A stretch of 44,799 bases of DNA from Chryseosolibacter sp040902445 (GTDB lineage Bacteria > Bacteroidota > Bacteroidia > Cytophagales > Cyclobacteriaceae), in the NCBI GenBank assembly GCA_040902445.1, contig JBBDXJ010000062.1, positions 1 through 44,799 of the forward strand, in the 5' to 3' direction. Positions 1 through 9,078 of this stretch are shown here, in pieces (within the stretch, counting starts at the first letter, position 1; each line of letters opens with the position of its first letter). The notes under the pieces were generated by a model. That model was not told the origin of the DNA, did no database searches, and saw only the letters and a program-made list of their open reading frames with translations. Position numbers and translations under genes: made by a program.

Positions 1-1
1 T

Positions 2-2092
2 TATCAAAACTGGTCGGTTCCTGCAAATAACTATATGCGCTTTGGTGGAGAAAAGTTTATAGCCCAAAATGTGCAGCTGGTAAACATGCGGGAAAAAATC
101 ATCATCGATTCAAAACCGCAGCCAGGAACACCGATCTTTATCGGTTTCCGCGAATTGAATCTGGAATATCTTTCAAGTATGATCGCAGAAGAAAAACCGC
201 TGTCGGGATTATTGGAGGGTAATATGAATTTTTATCCTGATACCTCTGGCATGACCTTCACCTCTGATATTGCCATCGCCGGTTTAAATATTCAACAGAT
301 TCCATGGGGAGACCTGGCTCTTAAGGTGGACCAAAAGATCAAAAACCGGTTTGATGTCGATTTTATCTTAAGCGGGAATCAGAACAATATAACAGCAACT
401 GGTTTTTACAGCGGAGGAAAAGCTCCATCTATGGACCTCACGACACGAATAAATCGATTTAATCTCGCATCGTTGCAACCCATGCTGGCTGATCAGCTTC
501 AAAACCTCAGGGGTGTAATCAGCGGACAAATCCGGGCAAAAGGTACGCCGCAAAGGCCCGACATCGACGGAGGGATCCTTGTTAGCGAAACGCATTTTCT
601 TTCTACCTATCTTAACAGTTCATTTTCTATTGATGAGGAAACAATTTCCTTCATCGACGAAGGCATTTCGTTTAAAGCCTTTGAAGTTGCCGATCACAAC
701 AACAACAAGGCGCGGTTGGATGGAACGATCCTTACGCGGACTTACCGCGATTTCGAATTCAATCTCAACCTTTTTACAGATCGTTTCCGGTTGTTTAATA
801 CTACCAGGGAGGACAATGAATTGTTCTATGGAAAGGTGGATATAGAGGCTAATGCCAGGATTCGCGGAAATATGACCACACCGGTGATCAATATGGAGAT
901 CGGTTTAAATGAAGGAAGCGATCTTACTTATGTAGTACCTCAGTCGGAAGCATCCATTCTGGAAACGGAAGGCATTGTAAAATTTGTGGATAAAACCTTT
1001 AAAGGTGATCCTTTTATGGACAGGATAAATCAGGAGATTTCTGACACTGTAAAGTCTACTTTCAGGGGAATAGACTTCACCGCAAAAATTGAGCTGAGCG
1101 ATGAGGAAAACTTTACGATTGTTATCGATCCGCTTACGGGCGACCAGCTAACGGTAAGCGGAAACTCGACACTGACATTAAAGGTGGATCCGACGGGCGA
1201 TATTCAGTTAGCCGGCCGGTATGAGATCTCCGAAGGAACATACAATCTTTCATTTTACAAATTCGTAAAACGCGAATTTGCCATAGAAAGTGGTAGCACA
1301 ATTACCTGGTCGGGAGATCCCCTTAACGCCGAGATGGATATCCGGGCCATCTATGAAGTTGAAACTGCTCCCATTGAACTTTTTTCAAATCAGGCCGTCG
1401 CGGTAAATCAGTACAAGCAAAGGCTTCCGTTCCTTGTCTATCTGGATATTACCGGCCAGTTACTTCAACCGGAGATTTCATTTAAGTTGGAAATGCCCAT
1501 GGATGAACGCAATGCATTTGGTGGAAATGTTTACGCCCGAATTCAGGACATCAACACCCGTGATTCAGATCTCAATAAGCAGGTTTTCGCATTGCTGATT
1601 CTCAAGAGATTCATCGCCGATAATCCTTTCGAAAGTAAAGGCGGCGGGGGATTTGAGTCCACGGCCAGAAACAGTGTAAGTAAAATTCTGGCCGAGCAAC
1701 TCAACCGCCTTTCCGAAAATATCAAGGGCGTGGAATTGAGTTTTGATATTAAGTCTTACGAAGATTATTCCATCGGGCAGGCAGAAGGAAAAACGGAGCT
1801 GCAGCTGGGACTTTCCAAGAGCCTTTTCAATGACAGGTTAGTGGTGAAATTGTCGGGTAATGTTGATATCGAGGGCCAGAATTCCGACAGGGACGCCACC
1901 GATTACATAGGAGATCTGGCAGTGGAATATAAGGTAACCCCGGATGGACGTTTCCGAATCACGGGATTCCGGAACAGCAATTACGATATGATTGACGGCG
2001 AACTGACTGAAACAGGTGCAGGACTCATTTATGTTAAAGACTACAATTCACTCAGTGAACTTTTTAAGGCGAATGCGGAGACAAAAAATTAA
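2..2092 (+). CDS. tamB: TamB family translocation/assembly protein, C-terminal part
   Basis: The frame is open from the left edge, so the true start lies outside; about 696 residues are visible. TamB is a periplasm-spanning beta-rich protein, anchored in the inner membrane, that acts with a TamA-type outer-membrane barrel in envelope biogenesis and probably lipid transport. The visible part has the family's character: alternating hydrophobic and polar beta strands, many Gly/Asp turns such as DPTGDIQLAGRYEISEGTY near the middle, and a C-terminal DUF490/TamB domain over roughly the last 400 residues. The next gene, a TamA-like barrel lipoprotein, begins within 20 bases of the stop (or overlaps it if an upstream start is used), which supports the assignment. 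Family is secure; the N-terminal anchor cannot be seen. Confidence 0.9.
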   Translation, partial: YQNWSVPANNYMRFGGEKFIAQNVQLVNMREKIIIDSKPQPGTPIFIGFRELNLEYLSSMIAEEKPLSGLLEGNMNFYPDTSGMTFTSDIAIAGLNIQQIPWGDLALKVDQKIKNRFDVDFILSGNQNNITATGFYSGGKAPSMDLTTRINRFNLASLQPMLADQLQNLRGVISGQIRAKGTPQRPDIDGGILVSETHFLSTYLNSSFSIDEETISFIDEGISFKAFEVADHNNNKARLDGTILTRTYRDFEFNLNLFTDRFRLFNTTREDNELFYGKVDIEANARIRGNMTTPVINMEIGLNEGSDLTYVVPQSEASILETEGIVKFVDKTFKGDPFMDRINQEISDTVKSTFRGIDFTAKIELSDEENFTIVIDPLTGDQLTVSGNSTLTLKVDPTGDIQLAGRYEISEGTYNLSFYKFVKREFAIESGSTITWSGDPLNAEMDIRAIYEVETAPIELFSNQAVAVNQYKQRLPFLVYLDITGQLLQPEISFKLEMPMDERNAFGGNVYARIQDINTRDSDLNKQVFALLILKRFIADNPFESKGGGGFESTARNSVSKILAEQLNRLSENIKGVELSFDIKSYEDYSIGQAEGKTELQLGLSKSLFNDRLVVKLSGNVDIEGQNSDRDATDYIGDLAVEYKVTPDGRFRITGFRNSNYDMIDGELTETGAGLIYVKDYNSLSELFKANAETKN

Positions 2093-2111
2093 GGGTCTGT
2101 ATACACGAATA

Positions 2112-4478
2112 ATGTCAGGCATTCGATGGAATATTTTTTGCGGATGCATCATTTTATTTCTGTTAACCGGTTGCACTGCAATGAAAATGGTTCCGGACAA
2201 TCAGGTTCTCTACACAGGCTCCGACGTTGATCTGCTTCCGGAAGGAAGGGTCAGGGCAAAGAAAAAAATAAAGGAACTACTGGATGCAAATATTTTACCC
2301 AAGCCAAATACTTCAATTTTAGGAATGCGGCCCGGGCTATGGTTTTTCTATAAAGCGGGAAATCCGAAAAAAAAGGGACTGAAAAGTTTCATGAAAAATA
2401 AACTGGGTCAGGCCCCTGTTTACATGAGCGATATTGATGCCGAACAAATTGCGCAGGTTCTTGAAGCGCATCTGATAAACAACGGATTCTTTCTTGCGGA
2501 AGTGACGTCGAAAGTTAAGGTAAAAGAAAAGAAAGGCACAGTCACCTATACGGCCCGCATCCACCGGCCCTATCGCTTACGGGATATTTCCTTTCCCCGC
2601 ATGGATACCTTGTTCACCAACATCGACAGCGTAAAGAATCAATCATATCTGAAAACCAGGCAACGATACAACCTGGAGCGCCTGAAGGCGGAGCAGGAGC
2701 GTATAGAGGAGGCGTTGGAAAACCTCGGGTTCTTTTATTTTGACGACCGGCATCTGATCTTTGAAGCAGACAGCACTGTCGGCGAGCGTCAGGTCGATCT
2801 TATGCTTTCACTTGAACCAGGCGTACCTGAAAAAGCAAAACGCATTTACAGGATGGGTCAGATAAATATTTACCCTGGCTTTACACTTTCTGATGATACC
2901 CTTTCTTTGGGATCGGATACTGTCAAGGTAGACGGCTTCAATTACATTGACAGGCATAAGAACTATCGTCCTGAAACCATTACAAAGGTCATTAACTTCA
3001 GGCCCGGAAAAATTTACAGGAATATCGACCGGGAATATACGCTGCAACACCTGATGAGTCTGGGTTCTTTCAAGTTTGTGGATATACGCTTTCAGGAATC
3101 CGAAAAAGATTCCTTCCTGTTAAATACCAGCATCTATTTAACACCCCACCTGCAAAACTCACTGCGGGCAGAAGTCCAGATGGTTTCAAAGTCAAATAAC
3201 TTTGTAGGGCCTGGATTAACCCTGCGCTTTACAAACCGAAATTTCCTAAAGGGGTCAGAACGGCTGGAGATCACCGCCAACACTTCGTATGAAGTTCAGG
3301 TGAGCCGAAAGATTCCCGATCCGTTAAATGCTTTTGAATTCGGTCTTGAATCAGGTCTCTCCATCCCTCGCATTATTTCTCCGTTGCATATTTACTACCC
3401 ATCAAGGCGTTATCTTCCGACCACTGAACTCGGTCTTGGTTTCCGGTTACAACAACGGATAGGGTTTTTCAGGTTGAACTCCTTTAATCTTTCCGCTGGA
3501 TATACCTGGCGCGAGAATACGCTAAAAACGCATAAGCTTTACCCCGTAGACATCAGCTACATGCAGCTTGGAAAAAGGTCGGAAGCTTTTCAGGACATGT
3601 TGGGTACTAATCCATTTCTAGCCAGTTCTTTCCAAAACCAATTTATCATTGGATCCCGCTATAGCTATACACTCAACACCCAGGTTAATGAGAGACGCGA
3701 GAACGAGTTCCGCGAACGCGAGTTTGAACGCTCACAGGTTTATTTCAACGGAACGGTGGATATTGCCGGCAACCTGGTGAATCTGGTGCAAAATACTTTC
3801 AGCAACCCGGAAGGGGATACGTCAAAAATATTCGGCACACCCTATTCGCAATTTGTCAGGGGTGAAATCGATTTCAGATATTATTTCAATTTCGGCAAAA
3901 ACAACAAGCTGGCTACACGCGTGGTCCTCGGGACCGGTTATGCGTACAAGAATTCCCGAACGATGCCCTATATAAAACAATTCTCCATTGGAGGTTCCAA
4001 CAGTATCCGCGCTTTTCCCGCGCGCACCGTAGGTCCCGGAACTTACAGCATTACAGAGGAAATTCCGCCCAATGAAAACACTGAAGAAGAACCGGAGGAA
4101 AACCCCCGTCTCTTTATTGACCAACGTGCAGATATTAAACTTGAAGCCAACGCAGAATTCAGGTTTGATATTATCAATTTTCTAAAGGGGGCTGTTTTTG
4201 TTGATGCCGGAAACATCTGGCTTATCCAGGAGGATGCCGACCGGCCGGGTGGCAGATTTCAAAAAGATCAGTTTTTAAATGAGCTCGCTGTAGGTACAGG
4301 CGCAGGTCTGCGGTTTGATTTTAATTTTTTTGTTCTTCGATTTGATCTTGCCTTCCCTTTGCGAAAACCCTACTTACCGGAAAATGAAAGGTGGGTTTTC
4401 GATGAAATTGATTTTGGCAGTTCTTCATGGCGAAGCGACAATTTGATACTGAACATTGCGATAGGGTATCCTTTCTAA
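2112..4478 (+). CDS. tamL: BamA/TamA family outer-membrane barrel, lipoprotein form (TamL type)
   Basis: Predicted 788-residue Omp85-superfamily protein that partners TamB. The start at 2112 gives a lipoprotein signal with lipobox LLTGC (Cys21); an in-frame ATG at 2073 would overlap tamB by 20 bases but leave a long hydrophilic leader, so I prefer 2112. After the anchor come POTRA-like segments (about residues 60-370), then a 16-strand-type barrel with the conserved GGSNSIRAFPARTVGPG stretch (the RGF-like loop motif of surface antigens), ending in a terminal Phe (IAIGYPF), the usual outer-membrane insertion signal. In Bacteroidota a lipidated TamA, called TamL, is known beside TamB. The lipid anchor separates it from BamA, which is normally cleaved by signal peptidase I. 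Family certain; the TamL name rests on lipobox plus neighbour. Confidence 0.87.
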   Translation: MSGIRWNIFCGCIILFLLTGCTAMKMVPDNQVLYTGSDVDLLPEGRVRAKKKIKELLDANILPKPNTSILGMRPGLWFFYKAGNPKKKGLKSFMKNKLGQAPVYMSDIDAEQIAQVLEAHLINNGFFLAEVTSKVKVKEKKGTVTYTARIHRPYRLRDISFPRMDTLFTNIDSVKNQSYLKTRQRYNLERLKAEQERIEEALENLGFFYFDDRHLIFEADSTVGERQVDLMLSLEPGVPEKAKRIYRMGQINIYPGFTLSDDTLSLGSDTVKVDGFNYIDRHKNYRPETITKVINFRPGKIYRNIDREYTLQHLMSLGSFKFVDIRFQESEKDSFLLNTSIYLTPHLQNSLRAEVQMVSKSNNFVGPGLTLRFTNRNFLKGSERLEITANTSYEVQVSRKIPDPLNAFEFGLESGLSIPRIISPLHIYYPSRRYLPTTELGLGFRLQQRIGFFRLNSFNLSAGYTWRENTLKTHKLYPVDISYMQLGKRSEAFQDMLGTNPFLASSFQNQFIIGSRYSYTLNTQVNERRENEFREREFERSQVYFNGTVDIAGNLVNLVQNTFSNPEGDTSKIFGTPYSQFVRGEIDFRYYFNFGKNNKLATRVVLGTGYAYKNSRTMPYIKQFSIGGSNSIRAFPARTVGPGTYSITEEIPPNENTEEEPEENPRLFIDQRADIKLEANAEFRFDIINFLKGAVFVDAGNIWLIQEDADRPGGRFQKDQFLNELAVGTGAGLRFDFNFFVLRFDLAFPLRKPYLPENERWVFDEIDFGSSSWRSDNLILNIAIGYPF

Positions 4479-4589
4479 TCCACACCGGATTTATTTCTGT
4501 GTATTAATTTCCTCCATTCTGCACTTTTATCACAACGAGCGTGCAGGTATGGCTTTGAATAGATTGTTGTTAACTAAACGAGCGAAAGC

Positions 4590-4820
4590 ATGAAGACAAG
4601 TTTGATTTTTTTACTGGGAATAGGTATGGGCACGGTGCTGGGTATTTTAACTGCCCCGGAGGCGGGTAAAATTACCCGGAGAAAAATAAGGGATGAAGCT
4701 GATAAATTTATCGATCAGGCTTTGGAGAAAAAACAACAAGCTGCAGAAATCAGCCGGTTAGAAGCCAGTCTTGAACCGGCAAATACCATGGTTGCCTCGG
4801 AAAGCCGCTATACTATCTAA
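4590..4820 (+). CDS. YtxH-like small membrane protein
   Basis: A 76-residue protein: an N-terminal transmembrane or Gly-rich segment (SLIFLLGIGMGTVLGILTAP) followed by EAGKITRRKIRDEADKF and a charged helix. The arrangement of one hydrophobic helix with Gly/Ala-Pro, then a K/R/E-rich amphipathic helix, is that of YtxH-domain proteins, which are linked to stress and envelope functions but have no known activity. It lies 111 bases after the TamL gene and only 3 bases before a two-helix holin-like membrane protein, with which it is probably co-transcribed. No Shine-Dalgarno of note (AACGAGCGAAAGC precedes the ATG). Confidence 0.75.
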   Translation: MKTSLIFLLGIGMGTVLGILTAPEAGKITRRKIRDEADKFIDQALEKKQQAAEISRLEASLEPANTMVASESRYTI

Positions 4821-4823
4821 CTA

Positions 4824-5192
4824 ATGAAACCTATGTCAGAATTATTTTATAAAGCGGCAGGTGTTATTGCAGCACCCTTCAGGTATGCTGAACGCGAGGC
4901 AAAAGCTTTGAAGGAGCATGTAAAGGAAGATGTTCAGGCATACGTTGCAATTTTCCTGAAACTGGCGCTAGCAGTTGTCGCCGGAGTCCTGTTCCTGCTT
5001 TTCATCAGCATTGCCCTTGCCAACTGGATCAATCATGAAATGAACAGTGAGGTTGCAGGATTTGCCATTGTTGCGGGCGTCTATTTGCTCCTCGCAGTGT
5101 TCATGTATATCCTCAAGCTTGGTGACGATAAAAAGAAAAAGGAGGCAGAAAATCACCGCAGAGCTATTCACGGCAAGACCGCCCACGCGTAG
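4824..5192 (+). CDS. Phage-holin-family (holin III-like) integral membrane protein
   Basis: A 122-residue protein with an amphipathic charged N-terminus (about residues 1-42), two transmembrane helices (about 46-67 and 77-98) separated by a short polar loop, and a basic/charged tail rich in Lys, Glu and His. This matches the chromosomal 'phage holin family' of Bacteroidota, which are housekeeping or stress membrane proteins rather than lysis holins; no lysin or phage gene is nearby. The start could also be the ATG at 4833 (MSELFYK). It follows the YtxH-like gene by 3 bases and is followed by a good intrinsic terminator, so the pair forms a small transcription unit. Function unknown. Confidence 0.78.
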   Translation: MKPMSELFYKAAGVIAAPFRYAEREAKALKEHVKEDVQAYVAIFLKLALAVVAGVLFLLFISIALANWINHEMNSEVAGFAIVAGVYLLLAVFMYILKLGDDKKKKEAENHRRAIHGKTAHA

Positions 5193-5235
5193 GAGCAGTA
5201 AGCAATAAGCTGTAAGCTGTAAGAAATAAGTATCA

Positions 5236-5271
5236 AAGCAGAAAGCTGGCCTGAGCTTCTGCTTTTTTTTT
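5236..5271 (+). terminator. Intrinsic terminator after the YtxH/holin pair
   Basis: Left arm AAGCAGAAAGCT (5236-5247) pairs with AGCTTCTGCTT (5254-5264) with one bulged A, a 6-base loop and a run of nine Ts. Oriented to stop + strand transcription 44 bases after the stop codon. The left arm is shared with the AAAGC repeat family seen around 15.8-16.0 kb. Confidence 0.75.
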
Positions 5272-5388
5272 GCAAGAACTGATTAACAGAATTTTTATTA
5301 TGAACAGAAATAACAACTGACAAAAGCAGCCAACCTTAATTCCAAAGAGATAACGACAAGAAGCATACCCAAGCTTAAAGCTTAAAGG

Positions 5389-6603
5389 TTAATACCTCCG
5401 TTTCATGTTGGTGCTGCGGCTTCGGGTAAATTTTTTCTTTCCCGCTCCCGCTGTCCTTGCCTGGAAAGTCGGTCCTTCGCCAAGTTCACCGGGCAACGGA
5501 AGTTTTACGATCTCATTGCCAATGAGCTTTTCTACCTTTTGAAATTTCCAGTGATCTTTTTCATTCACGAAAGTAATCGCGGTGCCAGTCTTTTCAGCGC
5601 GCGCTGTTCGGCCTATCCGGTGAACATAATCCTCCGCATCGTGAGGGGTATCATAATTCACTATAAGTTCAATTCCTTCAACATCAATACCCCTTGAAAG
5701 AATATCGGTGCCTATCAGCATCTGCAGTTTCCGGCTTCTGAACTGGTTCATGATCTGCTCGCGTTCTGATTGCTCCAGATCCGAATGAAATGCTTTTGCA
5801 TTCAAACCAGCACGTATCAATTCACTGCCGAGCTTCTTTACATTCTCTTTCGAATTCGAAAAGATAATGGCACTCTTATAATCATTATTCAACAGCAGGC
5901 TTCTTAACAATGGCATCTTTTGATGATCGTGCACCAGATAAGCCTGCTGCAGAATCCCTGAGGCAGGTTTGGAGATGGCAATACTTATTTCTTTCGGGGA
6001 CTTCAGAATGGTATTCGCGAGCGTTCTGATCTTGGGAGGCATGGTGGCAGAAAACATCAACGTCTGTCTTTTTGCCGGCAGGTACTTGATAATTCGCACG
6101 ATGTCATCATAGAATCCCATATCCAGCATCCTGTCGGCTTCATCCAGTACGAGATGCTTAAGGTGGCTAAGGTCAATTTTGCCTGCTGCCAGTAAAGCCA
6201 TCAGGCGGCCGGGTGTTGCAATGATGATGTCTGCACCGGATTCCATTGCTTTGCGCTGCTGATCCCACGTGGCGCCATCGCTACCACCGTACACAGGCAA
6301 AGAGCTTACACCCAAAAAATACGCAAACCCTTCCACTTGCTGATCGATCTGAAGAGCAAGTTCGCGGGTGGGCGCAATGACCAGGGTGTTCAGGTGGCGG
6401 GCGTGCCCCTGCACTATCTTGTTCAGGAGTGGTAATATATATGCTGCGGTTTTCCCGGTTCCCGTTTGGGCGCAGGCAATAAGATCATGGTTTTCCAGGA
6501 TAATGGGAATGGTCATTTCCTGTACTGGGGTGGGCTTTTCATAACCCATTGAATCCAGGCCTTCAACCAGCCTTGGATCAAACTTAAAATCACTAAAAGT
6601 CAA
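5389..6603 (-). CDS. DEAD-box ATP-dependent RNA helicase (RhlE-like)
   Basis: A 404-residue RNA helicase that unwinds RNA duplexes, typically in ribosome assembly or RNA decay. All motifs are present: Q motif (GYEKPTPVQ, Gln28), Walker A AQTGTGKT (45-52), PTREL (78-82), TPGR (130-133), DEAD (154-157), SAT (185-187), RGID in motif V, and HRIGRTAR (328-335). The C-terminus is a short basic tail (KKKFTRSRSTNMKRRY), as in RhlE-type enzymes with RNA-binding extensions. The start is unusual: no in-frame ATG exists where the family begins, so the likely initiator is TTG (6601-6603), with ATT just before it. The leader contains a small GC hairpin (6632-6649). It is transcribed alone, facing away from the holin pair. 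Confidence 0.93.
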   Translation of the reverse strand: MTFSDFKFDPRLVEGLDSMGYEKPTPVQEMTIPIILENHDLIACAQTGTGKTAAYILPLLNKIVQGHARHLNTLVIAPTRELALQIDQQVEGFAYFLGVSSLPVYGGSDGATWDQQRKAMESGADIIIATPGRLMALLAAGKIDLSHLKHLVLDEADRMLDMGFYDDIVRIIKYLPAKRQTLMFSATMPPKIRTLANTILKSPKEISIAISKPASGILQQAYLVHDHQKMPLLRSLLLNNDYKSAIIFSNSKENVKKLGSELIRAGLNAKAFHSDLEQSEREQIMNQFRSRKLQMLIGTDILSRGIDVEGIELIVNYDTPHDAEDYVHRIGRTARAEKTGTAITFVNEKDHWKFQKVEKLIGNEIVKLPLPGELGEGPTFQARTAGAGKKKFTRSRSTNMKRRY

Positions 6604-6739
6604 AATGAGTGTTTAATTATTAATTAAAATCCGGGCGGTTTTTGGCCCGATATACAAAAATGGTCAAAAAAAACATATGATCCCGAGAGACAGGACCGAT
6701 GTCATAAGATAAACCCAAAAAGGTCTTAAATAGTTTGAA

Positions 6740-6792
6740 GCCCCTAAATTCTTTGAAGGGGACTTGAAGACCCCTTCAGGGGATTTAGGGGC
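6740..6792. repeat. CCCCT-rich palindromic repeat, covering the end of uxaC
   Basis: Two 22-base arms (6740-6761 and 6771-6792) are inverted copies of each other with three mismatches around a 9-base spacer, so the RNA would form a very stable hairpin. Each arm has the form GCCCCTAAAT-CCCCT-AAGGGG. A single arm of the same sequence, followed by the same ACTT, occurs at 19301-19326 at the end of rpe. The element codes the last residues and the stop codon of uxaC and may also serve as its terminator. Confidence 0.85.
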
Positions 6793-8201
6793 ATATCAAA
6801 GTAAGCTTTGGCATTTCCATAGCAAATTGCCTCCACCATACTGCCGACGTGGTTCAGATCATCCGGAAGCTCCCCTCTTTCAATGTCCCTTCCCAACAGG
6901 TTACACAGTATCCTCCTGAAATATTCATGACGCGGAAAGGAGAGAAAACTTCTGGAATCGGTTACCATTCCCACAAATCGTGACAACAGGCCCATATTCG
7001 ACAAAGCATCCATCTGACTTTCCATACCATTCTTCTGATCGAGAAACCACCACCCCGACCCATATTGCATTTTACCGGGATAAGATCCATCGTTAAAATT
7101 GCCAATCATAGAAGCAAAGAGCGCATTGTCTGCGGGGTTGAGATTGTATATGATCGTCTTGGCAAGCTGACTGGTGTTGTCGAGCTGATTAAAAAACCTC
7201 GACATCTTCTGCGCGTGCGAAAAATCGCCGATGGAATCGAAACCAGTGTCGGGTCCGATGTCACGCAACATTCTGGAATTACTATTCCGCAGGGCACCGA
7301 CGTGGAATTGTTGCACCCATCCTTTTGCGTGATACATTCTTCCCAAAGTTGTCAGAACGGCGCACTTGAATGTATGCTGTTCCTGAAGATCGGCATCCTT
7401 TCCTGATCGCAATTTTGAAAAGATTTTATCGGCATTTTTTTCCGCATCGGTTTCAAAGTACATGTGTTCAAGCCCGTGATCGGAGGCGCGGCATCCCAGG
7501 CCGTGGAAGAAGTCCACCCTGGCCTGAAGAGCGTGAGCCAGATCTGCATAAGAAGCGATGCTCTTGCCTGAAACACTTTCGAGCTTCTCAAGGTATTGAA
7601 CCCATGCTTTGTTATTTTCAATGGCGTAAACTTTATCGGGACGGAAGGTCGGATACATTTTAAATCTTGCATCCTGTTTTGCAAACTGCTGGTGGTATTG
7701 CAGGGAGTCAATAGGATCATCGGTCGTACACAACACTTCAACCCGCATTTTTCGCAACAGGTTCTGTACCTGAAATTCCTTTTCCTGCAACATGGCTGTA
7801 CAGGTAGTGTATATTTCGCGGGCACTTGTTCCGTCGAGCAATCTGTCAACGCCAAAATAATTCTTTAGCTCCAGGTGGGTCCAGTGATATAACGGATTGC
7901 GCATGGTGTAGGGAACGGTTTCGGCCCATTTTAAAAATTTCGCTAACGGGTCAGCGGTTCCTGTGCAATATTCCTCGGCGATGCCGTTGGTGCGCATAGC
8001 CCTCCATTTATAATGATCGCCTTCCAACCAGATCTCCGTGAGGTTCTTAAATTTTCTGTCTTCGGCAACATCCTGCGGCGAGAGGTGATTGTGGAAGTCG
8101 ATGATGGGCATGGCTGAGGCATGCTGATCATACAAATACCTGGAAAATTCATTTTCAAGAAGGAAATCTTCGCCGCAAAAGGCTTTTGAAGTTTTGATCA
8201 T
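6744..8201 (-). CDS. uxaC: Glucuronate/uronate isomerase
   Basis: A 485-residue member of the amidohydrolase superfamily that converts D-glucuronate to D-fructuronate (and galacturonate to tagaturonate), the first step of hexuronate breakdown. The metal-binding HxH is visible in DFHNHL (His37, His39), along with the UxaC-specific NLTEIWLEGDHYKWRAMR region, GCRASDHG, and RNSNSRMLRDIGPDTGFDS. Length is typical. The final residues (from about PLNPLKG to the stop) are encoded by the palindromic repeat at 6740-6792 and are probably not part of the original protein. The next upstream gene (50 bases) is an SDR that should reduce fructuronate, so the pair makes two consecutive steps; mannonate dehydratase and KDG kinase are not in this window. 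Confidence 0.96.
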   Translation of the reverse strand: MIKTSKAFCGEDFLLENEFSRYLYDQHASAMPIIDFHNHLSPQDVAEDRKFKNLTEIWLEGDHYKWRAMRTNGIAEEYCTGTADPLAKFLKWAETVPYTMRNPLYHWTHLELKNYFGVDRLLDGTSAREIYTTCTAMLQEKEFQVQNLLRKMRVEVLCTTDDPIDSLQYHQQFAKQDARFKMYPTFRPDKVYAIENNKAWVQYLEKLESVSGKSIASYADLAHALQARVDFFHGLGCRASDHGLEHMYFETDAEKNADKIFSKLRSGKDADLQEQHTFKCAVLTTLGRMYHAKGWVQQFHVGALRNSNSRMLRDIGPDTGFDSIGDFSHAQKMSRFFNQLDNTSQLAKTIIYNLNPADNALFASMIGNFNDGSYPGKMQYGSGWWFLDQKNGMESQMDALSNMGLLSRFVGMVTDSRSFLSFPRHEYFRRILCNLLGRDIERGELPDDLNHVGSMVEAICYGNAKAYFDMPLNPLKGSSSPLQRI

Positions 8202-8251
8202 ATAGATTCATTTAATGCCGCATACCGAGATTGCACGGGTCCAGGATTATT

Positions 8252-9076
8252 TCACACACCACAGAAAACATTGAAACCACCGTCTACCGGAACATCAATG
8301 CCGGTCACAAACTTTGACGCATCTGAACAAAGCCAGATCAATGTGCCAATCAGTTCCTCGGGCAATCCGAAACGTGCGAAAGGAGTACTCTGGATAGCAG
8401 CCTGTCCACGGGCAGTATATGTGCCGTCCTCATTGGTAAGTAACTTTCTGTTTTGCTCTGTAATAAAAAATCCGGGAGCAATAGCGTTCACCCGGATTCC
8501 TTCGCCAAATTTTTTGGCCATTTCAATGGCCAGCCATCCGGTGAAATTATCGATGGCGGCCTTTGATGCCGAATATCCGACCACCCGCGTGATGGGTCTG
8601 AAGGATGACATGGAAGAGATATTGATGATCACACCTTTTTTTTGCTGAGCCATTACATCGCAAAATATTTTTGTCGGCAATACGGTGCCCAGCAGATTCA
8701 AATCAACCACCTTTTGGAATTCGGCGATTTGCAGATCAAAAAAATTCTGCTCCGGCATGATCACCGCTCCCGGTAAATTGCCCCCTGCCGCATTTATAAG
8801 AATATCGATCGATCTATGTTGCTTTAGGATTTTCTCTTTGGCCTCTGTCAATTGTGTCGCGTCAAGTACATCAGCCTGCACAAACATCGCCTGCTTCCCC
8901 CTTTCATTTATCTTTTTTAGAATGGCATCCCCATTTTCTTTTTTTCGGCCCAGGACAACCACATTGGCCCCGGCTTCTGCCAACCCTATGGCCATTGCTC
9001 CGCCCAGGACGCCTGTGCCCCCTGTAATAACTGCCGTCCTTCCTGTGATGTCAAATAACTTTTTTGGATCCACCAT
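8252..9076 (-). CDS. SDR family oxidoreductase, probable D-mannonate oxidoreductase (fructuronate reductase)
   Basis: A 274-residue classical short-chain dehydrogenase. It has the nucleotide motif TGGTGVLGG (18-26), NAAGG (95-99), Ser154/155, and the catalytic YSASK (Tyr168, Lys172). It carries a long insertion between beta4 and the active site (LPGAVIMPEQNFFDLQ) and ends with the DGGFNVFCGV signature seen in SDR enzymes encoded beside uxaC. These replace the unrelated UxuB for reduction of fructuronate to D-mannonate with NAD(P)H. The start ATG is 2 bases after the stop of a decayed reading frame (9079-9204). Substrate is inferred from context and the conserved insertion; the fold and cofactor are certain. 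Confidence 0.88.
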   Translation of the reverse strand: MVDPKKLFDITGRTAVITGGTGVLGGAMAIGLAEAGANVVVLGRKKENGDAILKKINERGKQAMFVQADVLDATQLTEAKEKILKQHRSIDILINAAGGNLPGAVIMPEQNFFDLQIAEFQKVVDLNLLGTVLPTKIFCDVMAQQKKGVIINISSMSSFRPITRVVGYSASKAAIDNFTGWLAIEMAKKFGEGIRVNAIAPGFFITEQNRKLLTNEDGTYTARGQAAIQSTPFARFGLPEELIGTLIWLCSDASKFVTGIDVPVDGGFNVFCGV

Positions 9077-9078
9077 GT

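Noticed and set aside
4824..5192. Prophage lysis gene
   Set aside because: Although it matches a holin family, there is no endolysin, spanin, integrase or structural phage gene near, and it is paired with a YtxH-like gene.
7352..7855. A long open frame on the minus strand out of phase with uxaC
   Set aside because: It is a shadow of the strong uxaC frame; its peptide is rich in Cys/Pro/Arg without domain pattern.
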